Shown one piece after another: positions 9,036 through 16,203 of a stretch of DNA of 64,000 nt. Source of the DNA: Desulfospira sp963664655 (GTDB taxonomy: Bacteria; Desulfobacterota; Desulfobacteria; Desulfobacterales; Desulfobacteraceae). How positions within the stretch are numbered: position 1 is the first letter of the stretch; each line of letters begins with the position of its first letter. The stretch spans positions 3,596,001 through 3,660,000 of the forward strand of contig OY761554.1 of the NCBI GenBank assembly GCA_963664655.2. Direction: 5' to 3'. The notes below the pieces were generated by a model, which did no database searches, was not told the DNA's origin, and worked only from the letters and a program-made list of their open reading frames with translations. Both the position numbers and the translations under genes were made by a program.

Positions 9036-10105
9036 TCCCCCTTCCAAAACAGGCGCCCCAAACGGCTGAGCAGATCAACGTTCTGGTGGTTGATGATTCC
9101 GCCGTTGTCCGGAAGGTGTTCACCGAACAGCTGTCCCGGCAAAACGGCATTAAGGTGGTGGACACCGCCAAAGACCCCTATGCGGCCAGAGATAAAATTG
9201 TAAAGCTGAAACCCGACGTGATTACCCTGGACATTGAGATGCCCCGCATGGACGGAATCACTTTTTTAAAAAAACTGATGAAATATTATCCGATCCCGGT
9301 TGTCGTGGTCAGCTCCCTGAGCACAAAAGGCAGCCGGCTTGCACGGGAAGCCTTGTTGGGCGGCGCCATGGCAGTGGTTTCAAAACCTGCCGGGGGATGC
9401 GGTGTTCCGGACATGATCCGGGAGCTGTCAGAAAAAATCCGGACGGTCCACGGGGCCTGCCCTGAAGCGCACACGAATGGCCATCCCCAATCCCATCCCC
9501 TGCCCGACGCTGGGGCCGGGGCAACCCGCAAGATTATTGCCATCGGCGCGTCCACCGGGGGGACCAAGGCCATCAAAAACGTGTTGACCCGGATGCCTCA
9601 GAATTCACCCGGAATGGTGGTGGTGCAGCATATGCCGGCCAGCTTCACCGCTTCCTTTGCCCAGCGGCTCAATGAGCTGTGCCGGATCCATGTCAAAGAG
9701 GCCCGGAACGGCGATGCCGTGACCTGCGGCACCGCCCTGATCGCGCCGGGTGACTATCACATGCTGTTGAAACGAAAAGGGGACCGGTACTTTGTGGAAG
9801 TTAAAACAGGCCCCTTAGTCCATTTCCAGCGGCCCGCAGTGGATATCCTGTTTCGCTCCGTTGCCCGGCATGCCGGGGCCGATGCCCTGGGCATTATCCT
9901 GACCGGCATGGGCAAAGACGGGGCCCAGGGACTGCTTGAGATGAAAAAGGCCGGGGCCGCCACCATTGCCCAGGATGAGGCATCCAGTGCCGTATACGGC
10001 ATGCCCAAAGAGGCGGCACAGATCGGGGCCGTGGATTACGTGGAAGACATCAACCGGATCGCCCGGAAAACCTGCCTGGTGTTAAAGCAGCGGCAGGACA
10101 CATGA
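9032..10105 (+). CDS. cheB: Protein-glutamate methylesterase CheB
   Basis: 357 aa. The receiver has VVDDSAVVRK and phospho-acceptor Asp67 (VITLDIEMPRMDG). The methylesterase domain shows a serine in IGASTGGT (about 172), a histidine in VVQHMPASF and an aspartate in GMGKDGAQG, the catalytic triad of the family. It removes methyl groups from receptor glutamates and is activated by CheA. It starts inside the cheD stop codon, and its 3' end is 20 bp from the likely start of the PocR kinase. Confidence 0.96.
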   Translation: MIPLPKQAPQTAEQINVLVVDDSAVVRKVFTEQLSRQNGIKVVDTAKDPYAARDKIVKLKPDVITLDIEMPRMDGITFLKKLMKYYPIPVVVVSSLSTKGSRLAREALLGGAMAVVSKPAGGCGVPDMIRELSEKIRTVHGACPEAHTNGHPQSHPLPDAGAGATRKIIAIGASTGGTKAIKNVLTRMPQNSPGMVVVQHMPASFTASFAQRLNELCRIHVKEARNGDAVTCGTALIAPGDYHMLLKRKGDRYFVEVKTGPLVHFQRPAVDILFRSVARHAGADALGIILTGMGKDGAQGLLEMKKAGAATIAQDEASSAVYGMPKEAAQIGAVDYVEDINRIARKTCLVLKQRQDT

Positions 10106-10125
10106 CCATAACCGGAGGCTTAAAT

Positions 10126-12048
10126 ATGAGACACCCTGTCACCCCCTGTGATTTTAATTTCAAGGACCTGTTTGACCTGGACAAACTTCAGGATATCCAG
10201 GATTCCTTAGGCAGAACCACAAAGCTTTCCTTGATTCTGACGGATATGCAAGGGCATCCCCTTACCCGGCCCAGCAATTTCACCACCCTTTGCACCCTGA
10301 TAAGAAGAACCGAAAAAGGGCGGGCCAACTGCATCGGCTGCACTGCGGCCATGGGCAGGTGCAGCCGCAAAGAACCTGAAATCCAGCGCTGCTCCAGCGG
10401 CGGGTTGTGGATTGCAGGCGCCCCCATCCATGCCGGGGGCCGGCCGGTGGCAACCTGGCTGATCGGACAGCTGCGGTGCCCGGATACAGACCCGGGTAAC
10501 CTGCTGGCCTATGCCGGCCATATCGGTGCCGACCCGGCCGAGGTTGAAAAAGCGCTGAACACCGTTGCCGTCATGTCTTTGGACAACTTTAAGGATGTCA
10601 GCTATCCGCTGTTTATCATTGCCGGCCAGGTTTCCGAACAGGCGTCCCTCAAGCTTAACCGGCAGGGTCCGGCCATATGGAACCTGCGCGAACGCAGCCG
10701 GCTGCAAAAAAAGAACCTCACGCTTCAGCATGACCTGGACATCCTGAAGGCAAAGATGGAAATCTCCAGAAAAAAACAATCCGAGCTGCAGCAAAAAAGC
10801 CGGGACCTGGAAGCGCGCCATACACTTTCCCAGGGGATGTTTGAACACATTGAAAAAGAGCGCCGGCAGATGGAAGCCCGCCTGCTTCAGGCCCAGAAGA
10901 TGGAGGCCATCGGCACCCTGGCCGGCGGGATTGCCCATGATTTTAATAATATTTTATTCCCGGTGATCGGGTTCTCCGAGATGATCATGGGGGACCTGCC
11001 CGAAAAAAGCCCCATGAGAGGGCAGCTTCAGTCCGTGCTGGAAGGGGCCGAAAGGGCCAAAAACCTGGTCCGGCAGATCTTAACCTTCTGCCGGGAGACC
11101 GCACAGGAATGCCGGCCGTTAAAACTTCAGCTGATCCTTAACGAGGCATTGAAACTGGTCAGGGCCTCTTTTCCGTCAACCATTAAGATCATCACCCGGA
11201 TCCCGAAAGAGACCGCCATGGTCCGGGCCGATCCGACCCAGATCCACCAGATCGTCATGAACCTGCTCACCAATGCCCTGCACGCCATGGAAGAAACCGG
11301 GGGGAGCCTGACGGTGTCCCTCAGGGATATCCGGTTAACCGCCCCCTGTCTTCCCTGGCCGGACATGATTCCCGGTGGTTATGTCTGCCTTGAGGTGGCG
11401 GATACCGGGTGCGGCATGGACGCTTCGACCATTGCGCGCATGTACGAACCTTATTTCACCACCAAGGACAGTGAAAAGGGAACCGGACTCGGGCTTGCCG
11501 TTGTGCAGGGGATTGTAAAAAATTTAAAGGGCGGCATCCGCGTTGACAGCAGACCCGGAAACGGCACCCTGTTTTCAGTCTACCTGCCCCAGTCCGTGGA
11601 TCAGGCAGAACCAGAAAAAATAACCGCCTCATCCGCCCAAGGGTTAAGGGGGAGCGAGAGGGTGCTGCTGGTGGATGACGAAAAACCGGTTTTAAGAATG
11701 GCGGCACAACTGCTCCGGCGGTTTGGATACGACGTGCATTCCTACAACAGCAGCCTTGAGGCCCTGGCCCGCTTTAAAGCGTCTCCCCATAAATTTGATA
11801 TTGTCATCACCGATCTGACCATGCCCGGGGTTACCGGAGAAAAACTGACCGCCCAGGTAAAAGCCATCCGCAGTGATATTCCCGTCATTCTGTGCACCGG
11901 GTTCAGCCAAGAGACGGCCAGCGGAAAAACCAACGGATTAAAGCCGGACAAAATACTGATGAAGCCTTTTGGGAAAGATGAAATGCTTCAAGATGTCCGG
12001 ATGCTGCTGAACAACCGGATATGCCCGGTACCGGAAGAAAGGATATAA
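10126..12048 (+). CDS. PocR-domain hybrid sensor histidine kinase
   Basis: 640 aa from the ATG at 10126, chosen because GGAGG lies just upstream; an in-frame ATG at 10102 overlaps the cheB stop. The N-terminal PocR sensory domain (about 5-165) contains the typical Cys cluster (CIGCTAAMGRC). A coiled coil follows, then DHp with the phosphorylated His in GGIAHDFNNIL (about 271), an ATPase domain (N-box MNLLTNALHAMEE, G2 GTGLGLAVVQG) and a C-terminal receiver with Asp near 562 (IVITDLTMPG). No membrane segment was seen, so it is probably cytosolic. Its place inside a che operon suggests it adds a ligand input; this is inference. Confidence 0.9.
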   Translation: MRHPVTPCDFNFKDLFDLDKLQDIQDSLGRTTKLSLILTDMQGHPLTRPSNFTTLCTLIRRTEKGRANCIGCTAAMGRCSRKEPEIQRCSSGGLWIAGAPIHAGGRPVATWLIGQLRCPDTDPGNLLAYAGHIGADPAEVEKALNTVAVMSLDNFKDVSYPLFIIAGQVSEQASLKLNRQGPAIWNLRERSRLQKKNLTLQHDLDILKAKMEISRKKQSELQQKSRDLEARHTLSQGMFEHIEKERRQMEARLLQAQKMEAIGTLAGGIAHDFNNILFPVIGFSEMIMGDLPEKSPMRGQLQSVLEGAERAKNLVRQILTFCRETAQECRPLKLQLILNEALKLVRASFPSTIKIITRIPKETAMVRADPTQIHQIVMNLLTNALHAMEETGGSLTVSLRDIRLTAPCLPWPDMIPGGYVCLEVADTGCGMDASTIARMYEPYFTTKDSEKGTGLGLAVVQGIVKNLKGGIRVDSRPGNGTLFSVYLPQSVDQAEPEKITASSAQGLRGSERVLLVDDEKPVLRMAAQLLRRFGYDVHSYNSSLEALARFKASPHKFDIVITDLTMPGVTGEKLTAQVKAIRSDIPVILCTGFSQETASGKTNGLKPDKILMKPFGKDEMLQDVRMLLNNRICPVPEERI

Positions 12049-12050
12049 CC

Positions 12051-12818
12051 ATGGCAAACTCTGATAAGGCCGGCACCGGTCATTGTGCCACCTACACCAA
12101 AGAAGGGCTGCTGGGCGTCATTAACGGCCTGCCCCTGGCGGTTGCGGTCATTGATGCCGACCGGAAACTGGCCCTGGCCAACAACGCCGCCTGCCGGCTG
12201 CTCAACAGTGATGAAGCCCGGCTGATCGGGCTTGTGGGGGGCAGGGCCTTTGGCTGCATTCACCACAAGGATGCGCCCGAAGGCTGCGGGTATGGAAAAG
12301 ACTGCCAAAAGTGCAAGCTGCGCATGACGGTAAAGGACACCCTGGAAAACCGCACCCCCCATTTCATGGTCGATGCCCCCATGGTTTTTAAGCTTCACGG
12401 GAAAAGGCATCTGCGGATCACCACGCAGCCCCTTGTATTTCAAGGCAGTGCGGCTGTTCTGCTGTCCATTGAAGATGCCACTGAAAGCATACAGCATGAA
12501 CAGACAAAACTGGACAAAGAAAAACTGGCTGCGGTGATTCATACGGCAGGGGGGGTCTGCCATGAGATAAACCAGCCCCTGATGGCGATTCTGGGATTTG
12601 CGGAGCTGCTCATCGGCGAGCTGTCCCAGGGGGGGGCCGTCAAGGCCCATATCATGGAAATCAAGGAACAGGCAGAGCGGCTGGGCGCCGTTACCAACAA
12701 ACTGATGACCATCACCCAGTACAAGACAAAATTATATCTCAATTCCGAAATTCTGGATATCGATGCGGCCACCCTGAACGCCGCCGATGAATTTAAATTT
12801 AAGGAGGAAAGATCATGA
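12051..12818 (+). CDS. PAS + DHp protein lacking a kinase ATPase domain
   Basis: 255 aa from the ATG at 12051, which follows GGAAGAAAGGATATAACC and nearly abuts the preceding kinase. An N-terminal PAS domain (about 15-140) contains the cysteine motif CGYGKDCQKCKLR, seen in PAS domains suspected of metal or redox sensing. A DHp-like segment carries a candidate phospho-His171 (CHEINQPLMAILGF). The protein then ends where an ATPase domain would begin, and nothing downstream supplies one. It could be a phosphotransfer partner, or a dominant dimerisation module for other kinases. It overlaps the next receiver gene by ATGA, so the two are coupled. Confidence 0.75.
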   Translation: MANSDKAGTGHCATYTKEGLLGVINGLPLAVAVIDADRKLALANNAACRLLNSDEARLIGLVGGRAFGCIHHKDAPEGCGYGKDCQKCKLRMTVKDTLENRTPHFMVDAPMVFKLHGKRHLRITTQPLVFQGSAAVLLSIEDATESIQHEQTKLDKEKLAAVIHTAGGVCHEINQPLMAILGFAELLIGELSQGGAVKAHIMEIKEQAERLGAVTNKLMTITQYKTKLYLNSEILDIDAATLNAADEFKFKEERS

Positions 12819-13204
12819 CTGAGGATAAAAAACTGTTAATCGTTGATGACGAGCCGCCCATTCTGCGGCTGCTCTCTCAGGTTTTTACAAAAGCAGGATA
12901 TGAGGTTTTAACCGCTGAAAAAGGCATAGACGCCCTATACATCGTTGAAAAAGAAAACGTATCCGTGATGTTTTTTGATTTAAACATGCCCGAAATAAAC
13001 GGCATTGAGCTGTGCCGGACGGTTAAGGAGGAAAAGCCCATGGCCATTATTTACGCCATTACGGGCTATGCCTCCTTGTTTGAGTTGTCCGAATGCCGTG
13101 AAGCCGGGTTTGAGGATTATTTTAAAAAACCCGTCAATGTGTCAACCCTGCTGCAAAAAGCTGAATCGGCCTTTGAAAAACTGAACCGCTGGAAAAAAAT
13201 GTAA
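12815..13204 (+). CDS. CheY-like single-domain response regulator
   Basis: 129 aa, a lone receiver domain. The acidic pocket is IVDDEPP, the phospho-acceptor is Asp55 (VMFFDLNMPEING), and the conserved Lys lies in YFKKPVN (about 104). It overlaps the PAS/DHp gene by four bases and is followed 20 bp later by cheR. It is the best candidate for the CheY of this system, or for the receiver paired with the PAS/DHp protein. Confidence 0.9.
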   Translation: MTEDKKLLIVDDEPPILRLLSQVFTKAGYEVLTAEKGIDALYIVEKENVSVMFFDLNMPEINGIELCRTVKEEKPMAIIYAITGYASLFELSECREAGFEDYFKKPVNVSTLLQKAESAFEKLNRWKKM

Positions 13205-13224
13205 AACATAATTACGGAAGAAAA

Positions 13225-14022
13225 ATGGACCCGGTATCGTTTACATCAAAAGAATTTTTAGCATTGAAAACCCTGGTTTACAACACCTGCGGCATCAATC
13301 TGCACGAAGGCAAGCAAGAACTGCTCAAATCCAAAGTTGCCAAAAGAATGCGGCTGACCGGAATGGATGTTCAAGACTACCTGTCCTGCCTGAAATCAAA
13401 TGAACGGGAAATAGCCGAATTCATTGATACGGTCACCACCAATCATTCATTCTTTTTCAGGGAAAATAAAAACATCGCGTACATTATTGATCAATTTGCC
13501 CGGCATCCCCAGAGGGATAAGAAGCACTTCAGGATTTGGTGTGCGGCCTGTTCCACAGGGGATGAGCCTTACACGGCCGCACTTCAGTTAAAGGAAGCGG
13601 GCCTGTCGTTTTCCATTCTGGCCACGGATATTTCTCATTCGGTTTTAAACACGGCGGCAAAGGGGGTCTATAAAAAGGATAAAGTCCGGAAAGTCCCCCT
13701 GCCCCTGCTGCATCGGTTCTTTCAAAAAGGCACGGGGCCGTACTCGGATTATGTCAAGGTCAAACCGCAGATACGGCAGCATATTGAGTTTCAAAAATTC
13801 AATCTGATTGGCGATGCGATTCCAGGGACCTTCTTTGACGCCGTGCTGTGCCGAAACGTGATGATTTATTTTGACGGCCCGACCAGTGAACAGGTGGTGA
13901 ACAAACTTTATCAGGCGCTCTCGCCCCAGGGTTTTTTTGCCATCGGGAACGCCGAAAGCCTGATGAACATGACCCATAAACTCAAACCCATAAAAAAGCT
14001 GCCAAGCCTTTATGTTAAATGA
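13225..14022 (+). CDS. cheR: Chemotaxis protein methyltransferase CheR
   Basis: 265 aa. The N-terminal all-helical domain (LLKSKVAKRMRLTGM) precedes a SAM-binding domain with IWCAACSTGDEPYT (about 108-120) and CRNVMIYF (about 210). It methylates receptor glutamates using SAM. The receptor encoded in this operon ends in a CheR-docking-type pentapeptide, consistent with tethering. It is the last gene of the operon; the next 540 bp are gene-free. Confidence 0.95.
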   Translation: MDPVSFTSKEFLALKTLVYNTCGINLHEGKQELLKSKVAKRMRLTGMDVQDYLSCLKSNEREIAEFIDTVTTNHSFFFRENKNIAYIIDQFARHPQRDKKHFRIWCAACSTGDEPYTAALQLKEAGLSFSILATDISHSVLNTAAKGVYKKDKVRKVPLPLLHRFFQKGTGPYSDYVKVKPQIRQHIEFQKFNLIGDAIPGTFFDAVLCRNVMIYFDGPTSEQVVNKLYQALSPQGFFAIGNAESLMNMTHKLKPIKKLPSLYVK

Positions 14023-14050
14023 CGGGTATGGGGCGCCGGCAGTGCCGCGC

Positions 14051-14172
14051 TGTGCCTCTCTGTGGTTAAATATAAAGAATGGGCGAAACCCACAATTTAT
14101 AAAACCAGGGGGTTAAAGAAGAATAAGTCAACCCCTTCGGGATTTCATATTTTTAAACCACAGAGGGGCACT
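14051..14172. repeat. Dispersed element with imperfect inverted ends
   Basis: The left end TGTGCCTCTCTGTGGTTAAA is matched, inverted and with small differences, by TTTAAACCACAGAGGGGCA on the right. An internal TGGG-CGAAA-CCCA hairpin follows the left end. The left end plus hairpin recurs at 31064-31118 with different stem bases (GCGGGC-GAA-GCCCGC). Confidence 0.6.
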
Positions 14173-14178
14173 CCTTAC

Positions 14179-14213
14179 TTTCTTGTTTCTTGTTTTCTGT
14201 CTCCAGTTTCTTG
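14179..14213. repeat. Heptad tandem array (TTTCTTG type)
   Basis: Five consecutive 7-bp units: TTTCTTG, TTTCTTG, TTTTCTG, TCTCCAG, TTTCTTG. Same period as the arrays at 40.7-56.3 kb, with a different unit. Confidence 0.65.
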
Positions 14214-14217
14214 ATTG

Positions 14218-14243
14218 GTAACTATTCAGCCAATGCTGAAAAA
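14218..14243. repeat. 26-bp dispersed repeat (GTAACTATTCAGC...)
   Basis: Starts GTAACTATTCAGC and ends AATGCTGAAAAA. It recurs in reverse orientation at 46246-46271 with two differences. Both copies sit beside a heptad array. Confidence 0.6.
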
Positions 14244-14335
14244 CTGTAATTTTCAGTTGCGATGTCTTGGGTTTTCGGCATATAGTTATATGAAAGTCTC
14301 ACTAACAAGCTGAAAAGGATTCCAAAATTTGTTGT

Positions 14336-14444
14336 GGGCGGCTCTTGGTTGGATAACCCCAAGCCGTCCGGTTCCTGCCCTTTAGGGTATGACGGTTGTT
14401 GGCAAAGACCTGATATTTGCTTGCCGTCAGCCTGTTCGGACCGG
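14336..14444 (+). ncRNA. Candidate structured leader RNA or cis-regulatory element
   Basis: A 5' hairpin pairs CUUGG with CCAAG and CGG with CCG around 14339-14366. An outer stem CCGGUUC (14368-14374) / GGACCGG (14438-14444) then encloses a small CCC...GGG hairpin and a larger hairpin with stems UGACGG/CCGUCA (14390-14395 / 14424-14429) and GCAAA/UUUGC (14402-14406 / 14416-14420). The fold lies 120 nt before the PocR-PAS gene. I could not match it to a known riboswitch; the c-di-GMP class I core is not present. Confidence 0.3.
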
Positions 14445-14564
14445 GGACATCCTTAAGATGATATCCCTGTAATGGTTCTTAAATTACGGGCATGTCCCTT
14501 TTCTGATTGTTTTTTAGCCGCTTTGGCAGGGCATTGCCGGATTTCTTCCGTAAAGGACATGGAC

Positions 14565-16181
14565 ATGGATAAACACCCGAGGGATTCCGCCCACAGCCCG
14601 GAAAAGTTCAATGAACGTCCCGGCCCGGGGTTGAAAAACAACCGGGAGGTTGACGTCAGTGACCTGGGGAATCTTTTTGATTTGAAGAAATTTCAGTCTG
14701 TCATGGAGTCTTTCAGCAAAGCCACGGGGCTTGTGACGGCAGTGCTGGACCTTGAGGGCAGGGTGCTGGTCGCCACCGGGTGGCAGGAAATCTGCACCCG
14801 GTTTCACCGGGCCCATCCGGAATCGGCAAAGAGCTGCACCCAAAGCGATCTGTACTTATCCAGCCAAATGAAGGCCGGTGAATTCGCCGTGTACAAATGC
14901 CGGAACCAGCTGTGGGACGGCCTGACACCCCTGATGATCGAAGGCCGGCATGTGGGCAATCTGTACACCGGGCAGTTTTTCTATGATGATGAAAACATTG
15001 ACATGGGATTTTTTTCCAAACAGGCGGAAAAATACGGCTATGACAAAAAAGCCTATTTAAATGCCGTGGCAAAAGTCCCGCGAATCGGGCGGGAAAAAGC
15101 AAAACAGACCATGCGGTTCTTATCGGAAATGGCCGACTATCTGGCCCAACTCGGGTTGAGCAGCCTGAGGATCGCCGGGGCTTTGGAAGAACAGAAAAAA
15201 ACCGAAAAAATCCTGCGCAAACAGGAGAAAAAATACCGGCTCCTGTTTGATGAGGTGTTAAGCGGTTTTGCCCTTCACGAGATTGTGGTCGATGAAAATA
15301 AAAAGCCCGTGGATTACACGTTTCTCGAGGTGAACGCCGCCTTTGAAGCGCTCACGGGCCTTGACCGCAGACAGATTCTCAATAAGCGGGCAACCCAGGT
15401 GCTGCCCGGGATCGAAAAAGATCCGTTTGACTTTATCGGCAAATACGGGAAGGTCGCCCTTACCGGCGAGTCCCTTCGGTTTGACCAGTATATGGAACAG
15501 ATTGACAGCCATTATTCAGTGGAGGCGTTCAGCCCTGAAAAAGGCCGGTTTGCCGTTCTTTTCAAAGATATTTCAGATCTCAAGAAGGCCGAGGCCGCCC
15601 TGAAGTCAAGCGAAGACCGGTTTAAAAAAGCCCTTGAAAACATACCCGATGTCATTGTCATATACGATACCGGGTTGAAAATAAAATACATCAACGGGGC
15701 GGCCCGGAAGATCACGGGAAAGCCGGCCGCCTTTTTTACGGGCAGCCGGGATGAGGATATCTGGCCGCCGGATATCTACGACACCTATGTGCCGGCGCTC
15801 AAAGAAGCCAGGGACACCGGCAGGGTGCGTACCGTGGAGACGTCGCTGACGATTCCGGACATGGGCACCCGGTATCTGTCCATTACCTGTGTCCCCCTGC
15901 TGGGCGAAGACGGAAAAACTCGGGAGATACTGGGGGTCACCCATGACCTGACCGGGTACAAGGCGGTCGAGGATGCGATGAGAACCCACAAGGACGATCT
16001 TGAGAGCCTGGTGGCCGAACGGACCCGGGACCTGCAAAAAATGGTGAATTTCATGGCGGACCGTGAAATCCGCATGGCAGACCTGAAAAAGGAAATTGCG
16101 GCACTCAGGGCCCAGATTGATTCCCTTGGGGGCCGGATACCGGAAAAGGACAACCGCATGCAGGATGCCGGGATGCTTTAA
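14565..16181 (+). CDS. PocR-PAS-PAS sensory protein with C-terminal coiled coil
   Basis: About 538 aa from the ATG at 14565, which has AAAGGA seven bases upstream; in-frame ATGs at 14559 and 14472 are alternatives. An N-terminal PocR domain (VSDLGNLFDLKKFQSVMESF; Cys in SCTQSDLYL and YKCRNQLWDG) is followed by two PAS domains separated by short helices. The C-terminus is a coiled coil (DLESLVAERTRDLQKMV) that stops without DHp, ATPase or output domain. It may modulate the multi-receiver kinase encoded 22 bp downstream, perhaps as a ligand-binding partner. It is the second PocR protein within 5 kb. Confidence 0.85.
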   Translation: MDKHPRDSAHSPEKFNERPGPGLKNNREVDVSDLGNLFDLKKFQSVMESFSKATGLVTAVLDLEGRVLVATGWQEICTRFHRAHPESAKSCTQSDLYLSSQMKAGEFAVYKCRNQLWDGLTPLMIEGRHVGNLYTGQFFYDDENIDMGFFSKQAEKYGYDKKAYLNAVAKVPRIGREKAKQTMRFLSEMADYLAQLGLSSLRIAGALEEQKKTEKILRKQEKKYRLLFDEVLSGFALHEIVVDENKKPVDYTFLEVNAAFEALTGLDRRQILNKRATQVLPGIEKDPFDFIGKYGKVALTGESLRFDQYMEQIDSHYSVEAFSPEKGRFAVLFKDISDLKKAEAALKSSEDRFKKALENIPDVIVIYDTGLKIKYINGAARKITGKPAAFFTGSRDEDIWPPDIYDTYVPALKEARDTGRVRTVETSLTIPDMGTRYLSITCVPLLGEDGKTREILGVTHDLTGYKAVEDAMRTHKDDLESLVAERTRDLQKMVNFMADREIRMADLKKEIAALRAQIDSLGGRIPEKDNRMQDAGML

Positions 16182-16203
16182 ATTAAAGAGGAACCAGACA
16201 ACA

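Larger units (their letters stand above)
14023..14564. other. Repeat-rich gene-free region with candidate structured RNA
   Basis: Between cheR and the PocR-PAS gene. From 5' to 3' it holds an imperfect terminal-inverted-repeat element (14051-14172), a five-unit heptad array (14179-14213), a 26-bp repeat shared with 46246-46271, and a multi-stem structure (14336-14444). An open frame from the ATG at 14472 joins the downstream gene but lacks an SD and shows no coding character before 14559. Confidence 0.6.

Noticed and set aside
14330..14470. c-di-GMP class I (GEMM) riboswitch
   Set aside because: The conserved core and tetraloop-receptor elements could not be found; only generic stems match.
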